Shown piece by piece: positions 51,235 to 62,034 of a stretch of DNA of 64,000 bases. Each line of letters starts with the position of its first letter. The stretch's first letter is position 1. A program made the translations under genes and the position numbers. The notes under the pieces are model-generated. The model did no database searches, had not been told where the DNA came from, and saw nothing but the letters and a program-made list of their open reading frames with translations. The DNA comes from Salinivibrio kushneri (GTDB lineage: Bacteria; Pseudomonadota; Gammaproteobacteria; Enterobacterales; Vibrionaceae): assembly GCF_027286325.1 (NCBI RefSeq), contig NZ_CP114588.1, positions 248,001 to 312,000 of the forward strand. The letters run 5' to 3'.

Positions 51235-54200
51235 ATGACCTGGGTGAGAAGGGGTATGCGCTGGCTAACGGTCAGCGTCATCAGTTTGATAGTGATAACC
51301 GCCCTGCTAATCGGCGGTTTGCGCTTTCTATTGCCCAATATGGAGATCTTGCAAGCCCCGCTGAGACAGTGGGTGTCGGAGCAAACTGGCTTTAGTGCGC
51401 AACTGGATGGTATTGCCGGCCAGTGGCGCAATCTGACACCGTCACTGCAACTTGAAAACGTCGCGCTAGCCACTAGCGACAACGGTCCCCCGCTGTTAAC
51501 CGCTCATGCAATCAGTTTGCAATTGGATGTCTCTGCCAGCCTGATTCGGCGCCAGCCCGTTTTTTCCCATGTCACACTCGACGGCTTGGTGTTCGATACC
51601 GGTCAACTACCGGATAAAAACACCCGAGCGGGCGTTCGCGAGCGGCTAGAAGACTTATTCTTGGCGCGGTTGGGACAATTTTCGATCCCCAATGCCAAGG
51701 TGATCCTGGTAACCCCTTCGCTAGAAGCGCAGACACTGGTGATCAGTGACTTGTTTTGGCGCAATAACCAAGGTGAGCACCAGGTACAAGCCAGGCTTGG
51801 CATGCAAGGCACGCAACTAGACAAGGTGCGAGTCAACGCGGCTTTCCGTGAAACCGACGGCTTGAGTACGCTAACGGGAGACTTTTATTTGGCCAGTGAG
51901 GCGATGGATATTGCTCCTTGGCTGACTCAACAACTCACGCCGTCCGCCACCATCAACACCGCGCGTTTAGACGCAAAAGCCTGGGTGAGGGTGGAGCAAG
52001 GGCATGTCGACAACGGCTTGCTATCGATTGATAACTTCGCACTCGCTTGGCAAGACGGTGACAATCAAGCCAAACAATGGGCCATTAAAGACAGCCACAT
52101 CCAGTTGCGAGCGATGGATGATCAACGCTGGCGGGTTGACTCTGATGGGCTATGGGTACAAGCGGGTGCGACCACCCAAGCTGCGCTGTCACAGCTATCT
52201 TGGCAGGGGGCGTTGGACAACTGGCGTCTCAATGCAGCCAACGTCGATATTGCCTCTTTACGTCCTTTGCTTGGGCTTGCCAGTCAATCAGCGCAACAGC
52301 ACCGTGTGGCGGCTGCGTTGTCCCCATCAGGTCAGATCCGTTCTTTAGCGCTGAGCAAAGCACCTGACTCCCCGTTACGTTATCAAGCGACCCTGGAGGC
52401 GATCTCGGCCAAGCGCTGGGGCTACCTGCCAGCGTTCCAAGGCCTGAGCGCGATGATCTCGGGGCAAGGCCGACAAGGCCAAGCAGAGCTGGCGCTGGGG
52501 GCACAATCTCTGCCTTACGGCGACTTTTTTCAAGCGCCGCTCCCGCTTGAGCACGGTGCGTTGACCCTCAACTGGCAGCAAAACAAGCAAGGCTTGTCAG
52601 TATGGAGTGAGCAGGCAGTGGTCAAGGGGGCAGACGTGCAAGGCTCAGGCGCGTTTCGTCTGGATATTCCGTCACAAGGTGCGCCTTTTTTGGCGTTGTA
52701 CGTGCAAGCCGATGTATCGGATGCGGGACAAACATGGCGCTATCTTCCCACCCGAGCATTGCCTGACTCATTAACCGATTACCTTTCTCGCGCCATTCAA
52801 GCCGGACGGGCCAAAGACAGTGAAATTCTTTGGTTTGGTGCCCTCGATGCGTTTCCTTACCAGGATCACAGCGGTATTTTCCAAGCCATGGTGCCACTTC
52901 GCGGCGGGGCGTTTAGCTTTAATACCGCCTGGCCAACCTTAACGGAGCTGGATGCGACCTTATTGTTTGAAAACGCGCGCTTAGCGATTGAGGGTGAGCA
53001 TGTGCGTTTGGGGGACGCTGTCAGTCGCCACGTGCAGGCTGAGATTGCCGATATGACCCAGCCGGATAGCTACCTGGATATTAACGCGTCACTGGCCGCG
53101 ACCGGATCGGCTGTCCGTCAATACATGCTGGCGACACCGTTAGTCGATACCGTTGGCGCGGCCTTGACCCATGTGCAAGTCGATGGGCTGGTTAATGCTA
53201 ACCTAGGACTCGACATCCCGCTCAATGGTGAGCAACCTCATGCCGAGGGCAAAGTCCGCTTTACCGGCAACCAGGTATCGATTCAGGCTCCGGCCATGCA
53301 ACTGGATAACTTATCCGGCGAGCTGGCCTTTAGCGACGACACCCTCACTACGCAGTCGATGCAAGCACAATGGTTAGGGCAACCCATCAGCCTCCAATTT
53401 ACCGGTGAAACCGTGGCGTCCGGCTATCAGCTTGATCTGGGTATAGACGCCGATTGGGATGTGGTGCCATTACTGGACACGCTCTCGCTACCCCTCAAGG
53501 CCTATTTGGGTGGGGGCGCACGTTGGCAAGCTGGGCTTGACTTGACCTTAAATGACACCGGTTTTGATTATCAGCTTGGTGTGGATGTCGATACCACACC
53601 GCTACAGTCGACGTTGCCCGCACCGCTTAGTAAGCCACGTTGGCAAAAGGGCCACGCACGCATTGAAGCCAGTGGCAACAGCGAAGGCTTGACCGGACGT
53701 GTGGCGCTGCCTAGTGTGAGTTATCAAGCCCGCATCAACACCCAGGGTCGTCGCCCCCAGTTTACCGCGAGCCAATGGCAAATTGGCACGCAAACTAACA
53801 CCTTGCTCGCAACCCGTGGTCACCGCGCGGACCTGCACCTTAAGCAACTTGATGTCGCGGCTTGGAAGCGTGTTTGGCAGCGGGTGAGTCAATCTTGGCC
53901 GAGTGGAAGTGACCAGTATCCCGCTTTACCAATGCCGCGCCGGATTAACGCCAAGATTGATACGGTCAGTGCCGACCCTTTAGCGTTTCATGATGTGTCG
54001 TTAGCGGCGCGACACAAAGCCGAGGGTTGGGAGGTGTTAATGGGCAGTCGAGAGCTTAGTGGACAAGCCAACTGGCCGACACAAGGAAGGCTGAATGTCG
54101 CGATTGATCAGTGGCATATTAATCGCCAGTTGGCAGAGGAGGGTGAAACGGATGACTCGCCCTTGTTTGAGCCCGTGGACACACGAGCCACCCCCGAGGA

Positions 54201-55092
54201 TAAAGCCTTGCTCGCTGCCATTCCGCCGACACACTTAGTGATTGAGGATCTGTGGTTGCAAGGGTATCGGCTTGGGCGCATCGAGGCGGTACTCGATAAG
54301 AAACCCTCACAAGTCGATCTTTCTTCCCTGACGCTAGAGAGTGGGAAAAACCACGCGTCAATCAGCGGCCATTGGCTGATTGACGAGCAAGGCTACAATC
54401 AAACCGCGTTGACCATAGCCTTGGGAGGCGAAAGCACCTCAGATTTAATGGGGCGGTTTGGCATCAGTGGCGGGATCCAAGACGCCAGTTTTTCGACTCA
54501 AGCCTCGTTAGATTATGCTGGCCTGCCTTGGAAGGTCGATATTGCGAGCCTTAATGGTGACATTCGCTCGGATGTTAAAGATGGCTATTTAAGTGGGGTA
54601 GGAGGCGCCGGTAAACTATTGGGGCTGTTCAGCCTTGATTCTATCTTGCGTAAAATCCAGCTCGATTTCTCCGGTGTGTTTGAAGATGGTTTGGCCTTTG
54701 ATGACATTACCGGGCGGGCGGTGATCACAAATGGCGTGGTTGTGACGGATAATATCCGCATGGATGGGATAGCCGGTGATATGGTTATTAAAGGGATTGC
54801 CAATTTGGTGACCAACCGTGTGAACGCCGATGTGCGGTTTACGCCGGATATTACCTCAGGGATCCCTGTTCTTAGTGCGTTTGCGGTGACGCCGCAAACG
54901 GCGCTGTATGTATTAGCCGTTACCACGGCCATCTCTCCCGTGGTCGATGTATTCACCCAAGTCCGTTACCAAGTGAGCGGGCCAATAGGGACGCCAGATA
55001 TCAGGGAAGTGTCGCGCGACAAAGAGGCATTAGCACTGCCAGCTGATGCGACGGAGCGATTGCGCCAACAAGCAGAAAACGCCAAGGAGTGA
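51235..55092 (+). CDS. yhdP: AsmA-like protein YhdP (phospholipid transport)
   Basis: YhdP is a very large inner-membrane-anchored periplasmic protein that, with TamB and YdbH, forms bridge-like conduits for phospholipid movement to the outer membrane. The protein is 1285 residues: a transmembrane anchor at about 13-33, a long beta-rich periplasmic part, and a C-terminal AsmA-like domain with SLNGDIRSDVKDGYLSG and GLFSLDSILRKIQLDFS near residues 1102-1145. It starts three bases after rng and ends two bases before the nitrilase gene, so it is part of the mre-rng transcript. Length is close to that of the Escherichia coli protein. Confidence 0.95.
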   Translation: MTWVRRGMRWLTVSVISLIVITALLIGGLRFLLPNMEILQAPLRQWVSEQTGFSAQLDGIAGQWRNLTPSLQLENVALATSDNGPPLLTAHAISLQLDVSASLIRRQPVFSHVTLDGLVFDTGQLPDKNTRAGVRERLEDLFLARLGQFSIPNAKVILVTPSLEAQTLVISDLFWRNNQGEHQVQARLGMQGTQLDKVRVNAAFRETDGLSTLTGDFYLASEAMDIAPWLTQQLTPSATINTARLDAKAWVRVEQGHVDNGLLSIDNFALAWQDGDNQAKQWAIKDSHIQLRAMDDQRWRVDSDGLWVQAGATTQAALSQLSWQGALDNWRLNAANVDIASLRPLLGLASQSAQQHRVAAALSPSGQIRSLALSKAPDSPLRYQATLEAISAKRWGYLPAFQGLSAMISGQGRQGQAELALGAQSLPYGDFFQAPLPLEHGALTLNWQQNKQGLSVWSEQAVVKGADVQGSGAFRLDIPSQGAPFLALYVQADVSDAGQTWRYLPTRALPDSLTDYLSRAIQAGRAKDSEILWFGALDAFPYQDHSGIFQAMVPLRGGAFSFNTAWPTLTELDATLLFENARLAIEGEHVRLGDAVSRHVQAEIADMTQPDSYLDINASLAATGSAVRQYMLATPLVDTVGAALTHVQVDGLVNANLGLDIPLNGEQPHAEGKVRFTGNQVSIQAPAMQLDNLSGELAFSDDTLTTQSMQAQWLGQPISLQFTGETVASGYQLDLGIDADWDVVPLLDTLSLPLKAYLGGGARWQAGLDLTLNDTGFDYQLGVDVDTTPLQSTLPAPLSKPRWQKGHARIEASGNSEGLTGRVALPSVSYQARINTQGRRPQFTASQWQIGTQTNTLLATRGHRADLHLKQLDVAAWKRVWQRVSQSWPSGSDQYPALPMPRRINAKIDTVSADPLAFHDVSLAARHKAEGWEVLMGSRELSGQANWPTQGRLNVAIDQWHINRQLAEEGETDDSPLFEPVDTRATPEDKALLAAIPPTHLVIEDLWLQGYRLGRIEAVLDKKPSQVDLSSLTLESGKNHASISGHWLIDEQGYNQTALTIALGGESTSDLMGRFGISGGIQDASFSTQASLDYAGLPWKVDIASLNGDIRSDVKDGYLSGVGGAGKLLGLFSLDSILRKIQLDFSGVFEDGLAFDDITGRAVITNGVVVTDNIRMDGIAGDMVIKGIANLVTNRVNADVRFTPDITSGIPVLSAFAVTPQTALYVLAVTTAISPVVDVFTQVRYQVSGPIGTPDIREVSRDKEALALPADATERLRQQAENAKE

Positions 55093-55094
55093 GC

Positions 55095-55913
55095 ATGATG
55101 AAAGCAGGTGTTGTCCAAATGACATCCAGCGCTGATCCCATCCACAACATGAAGACATTGCAAGCCAGTTTACATCGCTTGAGTGAACAAGGCGTTAAGC
55201 TGGTCCTTACCCCCGAAAATGCCCTGGTGTTTGGCGGTAAGCAGGATTATCAGCGCCATGCTGAACGGTTGGGTCATGGGCCTTTACAACAGCAGCTTGC
55301 CGAGCTGGCTCACCATTATGATCTTTGGCTGATCGTGGGGGCGTTTCCGATTCAAAATGACAACGGCATGTTAAGCAGTACCAGCTTAGTGTTCGATAAC
55401 GCTGGGCACTTACGCGGCAGCTATGACAAATTGCATCTATTTGATGTGGAAGTGGCTGATGCGCATGGTCGTTACTGTGAGTCAGACTATTTTGATGCCG
55501 GTGACCGTCTCGCAACATTGGATACGCCGTTTGGCTGTCTTGGATTAAGTATTTGCTACGATGTCCGCTTCGCGCCTATGTACCAAGCCTTACGCGCGCA
55601 AGGAGCCGATATCATTACTGTGCCGGCGGCCTTTACTCGGGTAACCGGTCAAGCACATTGGGAAACCTTATTGCGGGCACGTGCAATAGAAACCCAATGC
55701 TGGGTGATCGCTGCCGGTCAGTGCGGGGAGCACAGCAAAGGGCGCCAAACTTGGGGGCACTCAATGATCATTGACCCATGGGGGCAAGTGGTCGCCTCGT
55801 TGGGCAGTGAACCCGGTGTGACTTGGGCGGAACTTGATTTAAGCGTAGGGGAATCCATTCGGCATAAGATGCCCGTACTGTCTCATACCCGGTTGCAAAG
55901 CCAATTGAAATAG
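55095..55913 (+). CDS. Nitrilase-superfamily amidohydrolase (deaminated glutathione amidase-like)
   Basis: A cytosolic carbon-nitrogen hydrolase of 272 residues. The catalytic triad is visible as E41 (LTPENALVF), K112 (YDKLHLFDVEV) and C154 (LSICYDVRF). The Nit1/omega-amidase-like subgroup, which repairs deaminated glutathione, has the same length and the KLHLFDV segment. An AAGGAG site precedes the ATG at 55095; an ATG three bases later is an alternative. It follows yhdP by two bases and is followed by tldD after 66 bases; this order is common in Vibrio. Confidence 0.88.
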   Translation: MMKAGVVQMTSSADPIHNMKTLQASLHRLSEQGVKLVLTPENALVFGGKQDYQRHAERLGHGPLQQQLAELAHHYDLWLIVGAFPIQNDNGMLSSTSLVFDNAGHLRGSYDKLHLFDVEVADAHGRYCESDYFDAGDRLATLDTPFGCLGLSICYDVRFAPMYQALRAQGADIITVPAAFTRVTGQAHWETLLRARAIETQCWVIAAGQCGEHSKGRQTWGHSMIIDPWGQVVASLGSEPGVTWAELDLSVGESIRHKMPVLSHTRLQSQLK

Positions 55914-55979
55914 CGCACCCTCGGCGCGTTATCTTTTTTCTCGGCTGTCGGTTCGGCAGCCACAACCAAGAGTAAACGA

Positions 55980-57428
55980 ATGAGTCTGGAACAGGTCGAA
56001 GAAACCTTGCTGCGCCCGGCGGGCGTGAGTGAGTCGCAACTGCATGCGACGTTGGCGCACCTGAGCGGTCGCCAGATTGACTATGGCGATATTTTCTTCC
56101 AATCCACATGGCACGAATCTTTAGCCTTGGAAGACAGCATCATTAAAGATGGTTCATTTAATATCGACCGCGGGGTCGGTGTGAGAGCGATCATCGGTGA
56201 AAAAACCGGATTTGCTTACTCGGATCAGCTCACCCCGGACGCCTTGATGCAAAGTGCCACTGCCGCACGCGGCATTGCCCCAGCAGGTGGGCATGGCAAA
56301 GTGAGTGCTTTTTCAGCGGTACAGGCCAAACCGTATTATGGCCCGACGGATCCGCTTGCGAGCTTAACGCGCGAGCAAAAGATCGCCCTACTCAAAGAAA
56401 TAGACAGCTATATCCGTGCCAAAGAGCCTCGAGTGAAAGAGGTGAATGCCAGCTTGAATGGCCTTTATGAGCAAGTGCTGGTGGCCGCCACTGATGGCAC
56501 CTATGGCGCCGATATTCGCCCACTGGTTCGCTTGTCTGTCTCTGTGTTGGTTGAACAAGACGGACGCCGCGAACGCGGCAGCGCGGGGGGCGGTGGCCGT
56601 TATGGCTATGACGTATTCTTGCAAGAGGATGCGGGTAAGTCACGCGCGCTGCAATTTGCCGATGAAGCGATTCGTTTAGCACTGGTCAACTTGCGCGCCG
56701 AGGCGGCACCGGCCGGCACCATGCCCGTGGTACTGGGTGCGGGTTGGCCGGGCGTACTCTTACATGAAGCGGTGGGCCATGGCCTTGAAGGGGACTTTAA
56801 CCGTAAAGAGTCTTCGGTGTTTACCGGTAGCCTTGGCGAACAGGTAACCTCCTCGCTGTGCACCATCGTCGATGATGGCACCATGAATGATCGTCGCGGC
56901 TCACTGAGTATCGATGATGAAGGGGTCCCAGGTCAGTACAATGTGTTAATCGAAAACGGGGTGCTCAAAGGCTATATGCAAGACAAGCACAATGCCAGTT
57001 TGATGGGCGTTGCGCCCACTGGCAATGGCCGTCGTGAGTCGTATGCGCACCTGCCGATGCCGCGGATGACCAACACTTACATGCTCGGCGGTGAAAGCTC
57101 GCCAGCGTCGATGATTGCGAGTGTGGAGCGTGGCTTATATGCGCCAAACTTTGGCGGTGGTCAAGTCGATATCACCTCGGGCAAGTTTGTGTTCTCCACC
57201 TCAGAAGCGTATTTAATTGAGAACGGTGAAATCACCACCCCAGTGAAAGGCGCGACCTTAATTGGCAGCGGTATCGAAGCGATGCAGCAAGTCTCGATGG
57301 TGGGGAATGATTTGGCCATTGACCCTGGTGTGGGTGTGTGTGGCAAAGCGGGACAGAGTGTCCCTGTCGGGGTTGGACAGCCGACATTGAAGCTGGATGC
57401 GATGACAGTCGGCGGGACTGAATCGTAA
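55980..57428 (+). CDS. tldD: Metalloprotease TldD
   Basis: TldD pairs with TldE (PmbA) in a heterodimeric zinc protease that trims unfolded peptides and matures microcin B17 and the CcdA antitoxin. The protein has 482 residues (481 in Escherichia coli). The metal motif [11 protein letters not shown] begins at H262, and [22 protein letters not shown] near 400 is conserved. A hairpin GGCTGTCG/CGGCAGCC precedes the gene at 55943-55961. The partner gene pmbA lies less than 1 kb downstream, beyond the convergent yjgA. Confidence 0.97.
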   Translation: MSLEQVEETLLRPAGVSESQLHATLAHLSGRQIDYGDIFFQSTWHESLALEDSIIKDGSFNIDRGVGVRAIIGEKTGFAYSDQLTPDALMQSATAARGIAPAGGHGKVSAFSAVQAKPYYGPTDPLASLTREQKIALLKEIDSYIRAKEPRVKEVNASLNGLYEQVLVAATDGTYGADIRPLVRLSVSVLVEQDGRRERGSAGGGGRYGYDVFLQEDAGKSRALQFADEAIRLALVNLRAEAAPAGTMPVVLGAGWPGVLLHEAVGHGLEGDFNRKESSVFTGSLGEQVTSSLCTIVDDGTMNDRRGSLSIDDEGVPGQYNVLIENGVLKGYMQDKHNASLMGVAPTGNGRRESYAHLPMPRMTNTYMLGGESSPASMIASVERGLYAPNFGGGQVDITSGKFVFSTSEAYLIENGEITTPVKGATLIGSGIEAMQQVSMVGNDLAIDPGVGVCGKAGQSVPVGVGQPTLKLDAMTVGGTES

Positions 57429-57434
57429 CCAAGG

Positions 57435-57459
57435 ACGCCAGTGCGAGGCACTGGCGTTT
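57435..57459. terminator. Hairpin between convergent tldD and yjgA
   Basis: ACGCCAGTGC and GCACTGGCGT form a perfect 10-bp stem with a GAG loop. Only TTTG follows on the plus strand and little on the minus strand, so it may be a weak bidirectional terminator. Confidence 0.6.
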
Positions 57460-57463
57460 GATG

Positions 57464-57997
57464 TTATAAGCTTTGGTCGTAAAAGCTTTTGAGATACTGG
57501 AAAATCTCGCGGTAGGCCTTGGGCGGCTTACTTTGCTGTTGCTCTTTTTTGGCCTGGCGCGCCAACTGGCGTAAGCGTTGACGATCGGCATCAGGGTACT
57601 GCAAAAGCACATCGCTGATCGCACTGTCGCCTTGGTCAATAATGCGGTCACGGAGTTGCTCAAGCTTGTGGAGCTCAACCGTTTGCTGCGCGTGCTTGTT
57701 TTGCAATTTATCAAGCGCAGCCTGAATCGGTTCAGGATCGCGAGAGCGCATTAACTTGCCAACATATTGCAGTTGACGGCGGCGCGCTTCGTTTTTCAAG
57801 CGTTGTGCGTCGGTAATGGCGCTGAGCAAGTCATCGTCGAGCGGGAATTTCTCTAACACGGCTGGTTTAAGCTTGACCAGCGCTTCGCCAAGTTCTTGCA
57901 AGGCAAGCATATCGCGTTTCATCTCGGACTTGCTGACCCAGATGATCTCTTCCTCTTCCTCCCAGGGAGCGGGTTTATTTTTACGGCCCATGTTCAA
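57464..57997 (-). CDS. yjgA: Ribosome biogenesis factor YjgA/DarP
   Basis: YjgA (also DarP) associates with late 50S precursors and helps peptidyl transferase centre maturation. The protein is 177 residues (183 in Escherichia coli), largely helical and charged, with [19 protein letters not shown] near 25-43, the family signature, and the C-terminal [11 protein letters not shown]. The start ATG follows a short GAGG-like site. It is convergent with tldD and divergent from pmbA, next to which yjgA also lies in Escherichia coli. Confidence 0.95.
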   Translation of the reverse strand: MNMGRKNKPAPWEEEEEIIWVSKSEMKRDMLALQELGEALVKLKPAVLEKFPLDDDLLSAITDAQRLKNEARRRQLQYVGKLMRSRDPEPIQAALDKLQNKHAQQTVELHKLEQLRDRIIDQGDSAISDVLLQYPDADRQRLRQLARQAKKEQQQSKPPKAYREIFQYLKSFYDQSL

Positions 57998-58119
57998 CCT
58001 CAGTGAGAATGTGCAATGACACGTATGTTAACAAGAAACGCGCCCAAACGCGGGCTTTTTTATCATAGGCTCGCACCGCGACGTGTGTCGAACTTGAATG
58101 CGAATCAAAAAGGTCAACT

Positions 58120-59460
58120 ATGAGTGTGAAACAACAAGTCGCCGAGCAAGAACAGCAACTTCGTCAAGCTGTCAGCCGTGCGCTCGACATGGCCTCGGCC
58201 AAGAGTGACCAGGCGGAAGTGGCGATTACCAAAAGTACCGGCATCAGCGTGAGCTCGCGAATGGGCGAAGTTGAGAATGTAGAGTTCAATCAAGATGGTG
58301 CCCTTGGGATCACCGTTTACCGGGATCAGCGAAAAGGCAGTGCATCGACCACCGATCTGTCGGAAAAAGCGATTGCGAAAACCGTTGAAGCGGCGCTTGA
58401 GATCGCCAGTTATACCTCGCCGGATCCTTTCGGCGGCCCAGCGCCCAAAGCGCTCATGGCGTTTGACTACCCCGACTTGGACTTATTCTATCCCGATGAA
58501 CCTGAGCCAGATGCTGCTGCCGCCTTGGCGATTGAAGCCGAGCAAGCGGCACTGAGCCATGACAGCCGAATCAAGTTCAGTGATGGTGCCAGTTATGACA
58601 GCCACTATGGAGTCCGTGTCTATGGCAACAGCCATGGCATGCTCGGCAGTTACCCTTCAAGCCGCCAAGCGTTAAGCTGCTCAGTGATCGCGGAAAGTGA
58701 CGCGGGGATGGAGCGTGACATGAGCTACACGGTGGCACGAGACAAAGCGGATTTATGGACACCTGCTTTTGTCGGCGTCGAAGCGGCCAAACACGCCGTG
58801 GCGCGCCTTAACCCACGCAGTGTCTCGACGTGCCAAGTGCCGGTGATGTTCGACCGCAGTGTGGCGACTGGGCTGTTTGGCCATTTGGTGATGGCGATCA
58901 GTGGCTCAGCCCTTTACCGTCAATCTTCTTTTTTACTGGATAAAAAAGGCGAGCAGATTTTCCCTGATTGGCTCACCATTAACGAACTTCCCCACGTGCT
59001 AAAAGGCTCAGCGAGTGCGCCTTTTGATAGTGAAGGGGTGATCACGCAAGACAGACGCATCATTGAAAAGGGTGTTTTAAATACCTATCTCGCCACCAGT
59101 TACGCGGCACGCAAATTGGATATGGAACCCACCGGCCATGCTGGCGGCATTCACAACTGGTACGTTAGTCACACCGGCCAAGATGCCGATGCCATGCTAA
59201 AAACATTAGGCACGGGATTATTGGTGACGGAGTTGATGGGACAAGGGGTGAACCCGGTGACTGGCGATTACTCGCGCGGTGCGGCAGGTTTTTGGGTGGA
59301 AAACGGCGAGATCCAATACCCGGTGAGTGGGATCACCATTGCCGGTAATCTCAACGAGATGTTCGCGAACATTGTCGCGATTGGCACTGATATCGAGACG
59401 AGAAGCCAAATTCAAACTGGTTCAGTGATCATTGATGCGATGAAAATCGCGGGGGAGTAA
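58120..59460 (+). CDS. pmbA: Metalloprotease PmbA/TldE
   Basis: TldE is the partner of TldD in the heterodimeric protease; it lacks the HExxxH zinc motif and serves as the structural half. The protein is 446 residues (450 in Escherichia coli), with [19 protein letters not shown] near residue 38-56 and the conserved GGIHNWYVS and [24 protein letters not shown] segments near the C-terminus (quoted in parts). It is divergent from yjgA and is followed by a strong terminator facing uppP. Confidence 0.97.
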   Translation: MSVKQQVAEQEQQLRQAVSRALDMASAKSDQAEVAITKSTGISVSSRMGEVENVEFNQDGALGITVYRDQRKGSASTTDLSEKAIAKTVEAALEIASYTSPDPFGGPAPKALMAFDYPDLDLFYPDEPEPDAAAALAIEAEQAALSHDSRIKFSDGASYDSHYGVRVYGNSHGMLGSYPSSRQALSCSVIAESDAGMERDMSYTVARDKADLWTPAFVGVEAAKHAVARLNPRSVSTCQVPVMFDRSVATGLFGHLVMAISGSALYRQSSFLLDKKGEQIFPDWLTINELPHVLKGSASAPFDSEGVITQDRRIIEKGVLNTYLATSYAARKLDMEPTGHAGGIHNWYVSHTGQDADAMLKTLGTGLLVTELMGQGVNPVTGDYSRGAAGFWVENGEIQYPVSGITIAGNLNEMFANIVAIGTDIETRSQIQTGSVIIDAMKIAGE

Positions 59461-59495
59461 CGCCTCGGTCGCCCATCAATCCCGCGGTATGAGAC

Positions 59496-59529
59496 CACCA
59501 AGCACGCGTTCCGTGCTTGGTGTTTTTTT
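59496..59529 (+). terminator. Terminator between pmbA and uppP
   Basis: CACCAAGCACG and CGTGCTTGGTG form a perfect 11-bp stem with loop CGTTC, followed by seven T residues. The end of uppP overlaps the T-run. Confidence 0.94.
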
Positions 59530-60325
59530 ATCCGGTGATAAACACCAGTAACAGGGCTCCCAACACCAAGCGGTAAATCACGAACGGAAGCATGCCTACC
59601 CGTGTCACTAGCTTTAAAAAGGCGTGAATACATGCGTAAGCACTGACAAACGACACCAATAGGCCCACACCGATCGCACCCATGGCCACCGGCTCTGGGC
59701 TGGTCGCCAATTGCAGCCCCAGGTAGGAGCCAGCGAGTGTGATGATAGGAATCGACATCAAAAACGAAAACCGTGCCGCGGCTTCGCGCGTGTAACCGAG
59801 CATTAATGCTGCGGTAATGGTGGCCCCCGAACGCGATGTGCCAGGGATTAAAGCAAGTGCTTGCGCCAGCCCGATCAAAACAGCGCGATAAGGAGTAGTA
59901 CGATATTCATCGCACGTCTGTGTCGCGTTGCGATCGGCCCACCATAATAAGCCACCAAAAATCAGTGTCGTCGCCGCGATCACCCAGGCTGCGCGCAGAT
60001 AAAGCTCAATCACGTCTTTTAAAAACAAACCGGCTACACACGCTGGAATGGTGGCTAACACGATCATCCATGCCAACTGACTATCCGGGCTGTGCTGGCC
60101 TTTGAGCGAGGCGAAAAAGGCTTTAAGGAGATTCCACACTTCACGGCGAAAATACCCCACCACCGCGGCCAGTGTGCCGACATGTACAGCAACATCAAAG
60201 GCGAGGCCTTGGTCCGCCCAGCCAAAAAGCTGAGAAGGCAGGATAAGGTGTGCGGAACTGGAAATAGGAAGAAACTCGGTTAACCCTTGAATCAAGGCCA
60301 AAAAAAAGGCTTCAAAGAGGCTCAT
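59528..60325 (-). CDS. uppP: Undecaprenyl-diphosphatase (BacA/UppP)
   Basis: UppP removes a phosphate from undecaprenyl pyrophosphate so the lipid carrier can be reused for peptidoglycan and O-antigen; excess gives bacitracin resistance. The protein is 265 residues with about eight hydrophobic segments and both active-site regions: [14 protein letters not shown] near 15-28 and [14 protein letters not shown] near 160-173. It follows folK with a five-base gap, so folB-folK-uppP form one operon on the minus strand. Confidence 0.97.
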   Translation of the reverse strand: MSLFEAFFLALIQGLTEFLPISSSAHLILPSQLFGWADQGLAFDVAVHVGTLAAVVGYFRREVWNLLKAFFASLKGQHSPDSQLAWMIVLATIPACVAGLFLKDVIELYLRAAWVIAATTLIFGGLLWWADRNATQTCDEYRTTPYRAVLIGLAQALALIPGTSRSGATITAALMLGYTREAAARFSFLMSIPIITLAGSYLGLQLATSPEPVAMGAIGVGLLVSFVSAYACIHAFLKLVTRVGMLPFVIYRLVLGALLLVFITG

Positions 60326-60330
60326 AATGC

Positions 60331-60828
60331 TTAAATATCCTTCAAATAAGTCGGCGTCTCAATCGGCCACAGTGGTTGGTCTTGATCAAAGGCCTGCCAA
60401 AGCTGGGCGAAGGTACGGCCATCACCGGGAATGGCTTGGTCAGGGCAGAGCTCGGCGAGTGGCCAAAGGGTAAAGGCAAATTTGTAGATATCGTCTCGAG
60501 GCAACATAGGCCCTTTGGCTTGGCAGTGTTCGCCAAACGTGAGTAAATCGATGTCAATGGTGCGATCGCGACATTTAGGATCGTTGCGTTCTCGGCCTTG
60601 TTGCGATTCAACGTCACGAACGGCTTGCCAAAAGTCCTGCAACGAAAGCGAGGTGTGAAGCTCGGCAATAAGGTTATAAAAATTGGGGCCGTCGAATCCC
60701 ACCGGTTCGGCTTCAAAAATACGGGAAAATCGACAGTGTGGGTCGAGTTGACGCAATGCTTTAACGGCTTGTTCGATATGAATATCTCGCTCAATATTAG
60801 AGCCAATACTAAGTAATGCTTGTGTCAC
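60331..60828 (-). CDS. folK: Hydroxymethyldihydropterin pyrophosphokinase
   Basis: FolK transfers pyrophosphate from ATP to 6-hydroxymethyl-7,8-dihydropterin in folate synthesis. The protein is 165 residues, with SIGSNIERD near residue 7-15 and the [14 protein letters not shown] signature near 90-103. The start is GTG, overlapping the folB stop by four bases (GTGA), so the two successive pathway genes are coupled. uppP follows. Some relatives are larger; this is the single-domain form. Confidence 0.96.
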   Translation of the reverse strand: MTQALLSIGSNIERDIHIEQAVKALRQLDPHCRFSRIFEAEPVGFDGPNFYNLIAELHTSLSLQDFWQAVRDVESQQGRERNDPKCRDRTIDIDLLTFGEHCQAKGPMLPRDDIYKFAFTLWPLAELCPDQAIPGDGRTFAQLWQAFDQDQPLWPIETPTYLKDI

Positions 60829-61178
60829 CGTATGCCTCGCTCTATGACTACACCTACATTCTTGGCCTGAGCGACCGCGCCTGGTTTCGCCACCCGCACT
60901 TTAATCCAACGGACGCCAAACTGGGTTTGAATTAAGTGGGCAACCTCTTCAGCCACACGCTCGATTAACGCACAGCGGCTGGCTTGTACATGGGCGATAA
61001 CCGCCTCACTGATACTGGCATAATCAAGCGCTAGCGCCACGTCATCTTGCTGGGCAGCGGGTTGATTATCGTGCGCCATTTCAATATCGAACACCAGCTT
61101 TTGCTGGATGGTCTGTTCCCAATCGTAGACACCGATAGTGGTGTACACGTCGAGTTGCTCTATGAATACGGAATCCAT
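60825..61178 (-). CDS. folB: Dihydroneopterin aldolase
   Basis: FolB converts dihydroneopterin to the hydroxymethyl pterin used by FolK. The protein is 117 residues, starting MDSVFIEQLDVYTTIGVYDWE with the conserved glycine-rich start of the tunnelling fold (quoted within limits), and KVRVAKPGAVAQAKNVGV near the end. It is the first gene of the folB-folK-uppP operon and is divergent from plsY by 170 bases, as in many gammaproteobacteria. Confidence 0.96.
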   Translation of the reverse strand: MDSVFIEQLDVYTTIGVYDWEQTIQQKLVFDIEMAHDNQPAAQQDDVALALDYASISEAVIAHVQASRCALIERVAEEVAHLIQTQFGVRWIKVRVAKPGAVAQAKNVGVVIERGIR

Positions 61179-61348
61179 GTTTTTTCACACTCCGTGACAG
61201 GTCGGATACCACTGTGGTAAGAAAGTTCGTATTATTGGACGAGTTCATTGACAGATGGATACGCAATGCGTTCCGATCCATGATAGGTTTATCGATGAAC
61301 GTTGGCGCACTATAGCAACGAATGCGGCACAAACTCTAGGGATTTCAC

Positions 61349-61948
61349 ATGACTGCACTGGCCATTGCCATCATCATCGCTGCCTATTTACTTGGCTCTG
61401 TGTCCAGTGCCGTGCTGGTTTGTCGTGCGTTTGGCTTGCCAGACCCAAGAGACCAGGGGTCGAAAAACCCAGGTGCGACTAACGTTTATCGCCTCGGTGG
61501 GCGCTTTGCCGCGGCATGGGTGCTGCTGTGTGACATGCTGAAAGGGATGATCCCCGTTTGGCTAAGCTACCTGATTGGCATTAACCCATTTCTACTGGGG
61601 CTTATCGCGATTGCCGCCTGTCTTGGACATATTTATCCGGTCTTTTTCCATTTCCGTGGCGGTAAAGGGGTGGCGACCGCACTTGGCGCGATGGCGCCGA
61701 TTGGTTTGAGCTTAACTGGCCTGCTGGTGGCGACCTGGGGGCTGGTACTTGTGTTGACGGGCTACTCGTCACTCAGTGCCATCGTGACAGCGATCGTCGC
61801 CCCGCTATTTACCTGGTGGATAAAGCCGCAATTTACCATGCCCGTCGCCATGCTTTCGTGTTTGATTTTGTTTCGTCACTACGACAATATCCGGCGCTTA
61901 TTGGATGGCGACGAAAAACCGGTGCTTCTCGGTTGGTGGCGACGTTAG
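61349..61948 (+). CDS. plsY: Acyl-phosphate glycerol-3-phosphate acyltransferase
   Basis: PlsY is a small membrane enzyme that makes lysophosphatidic acid from acyl phosphate and glycerol-3-phosphate, the first step of phospholipid synthesis. The protein is 199 residues with five hydrophobic segments. The three conserved loops are visible: LLGSVSSA with [17 protein letters not shown] near residues 31-49, a middle [19 protein letters not shown] near 89-107, and a last KPQFTMPV-type loop. Opposite strand to folB; a terminator separates it from the convergent tsaD. Confidence 0.96.
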   Translation: MTALAIAIIIAAYLLGSVSSAVLVCRAFGLPDPRDQGSKNPGATNVYRLGGRFAAAWVLLCDMLKGMIPVWLSYLIGINPFLLGLIAIAACLGHIYPVFFHFRGGKGVATALGAMAPIGLSLTGLLVATWGLVLVLTGYSSLSAIVTAIVAPLFTWWIKPQFTMPVAMLSCLILFRHYDNIRRLLDGDEKPVLLGWWRR

Positions 61949-61986
61949 CGACAGAGAGGCTGGTTATACGCTGGCACATTAACAGC

Positions 61987-62014
61987 AAAAAAGGCAGCAC
62001 TAGGCTGCCTTTTT
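61987..62014. terminator. Bidirectional terminator between plsY and tsaD
   Basis: AAAAAGGCAGC and GCTGCCTTTTT form a stem with loop ACTAG, with A-runs and T-runs on either side, so it can end both converging transcripts. Confidence 0.92.
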
Positions 62015-62034
62015 GTGTCTGGTTTGACGAATGG

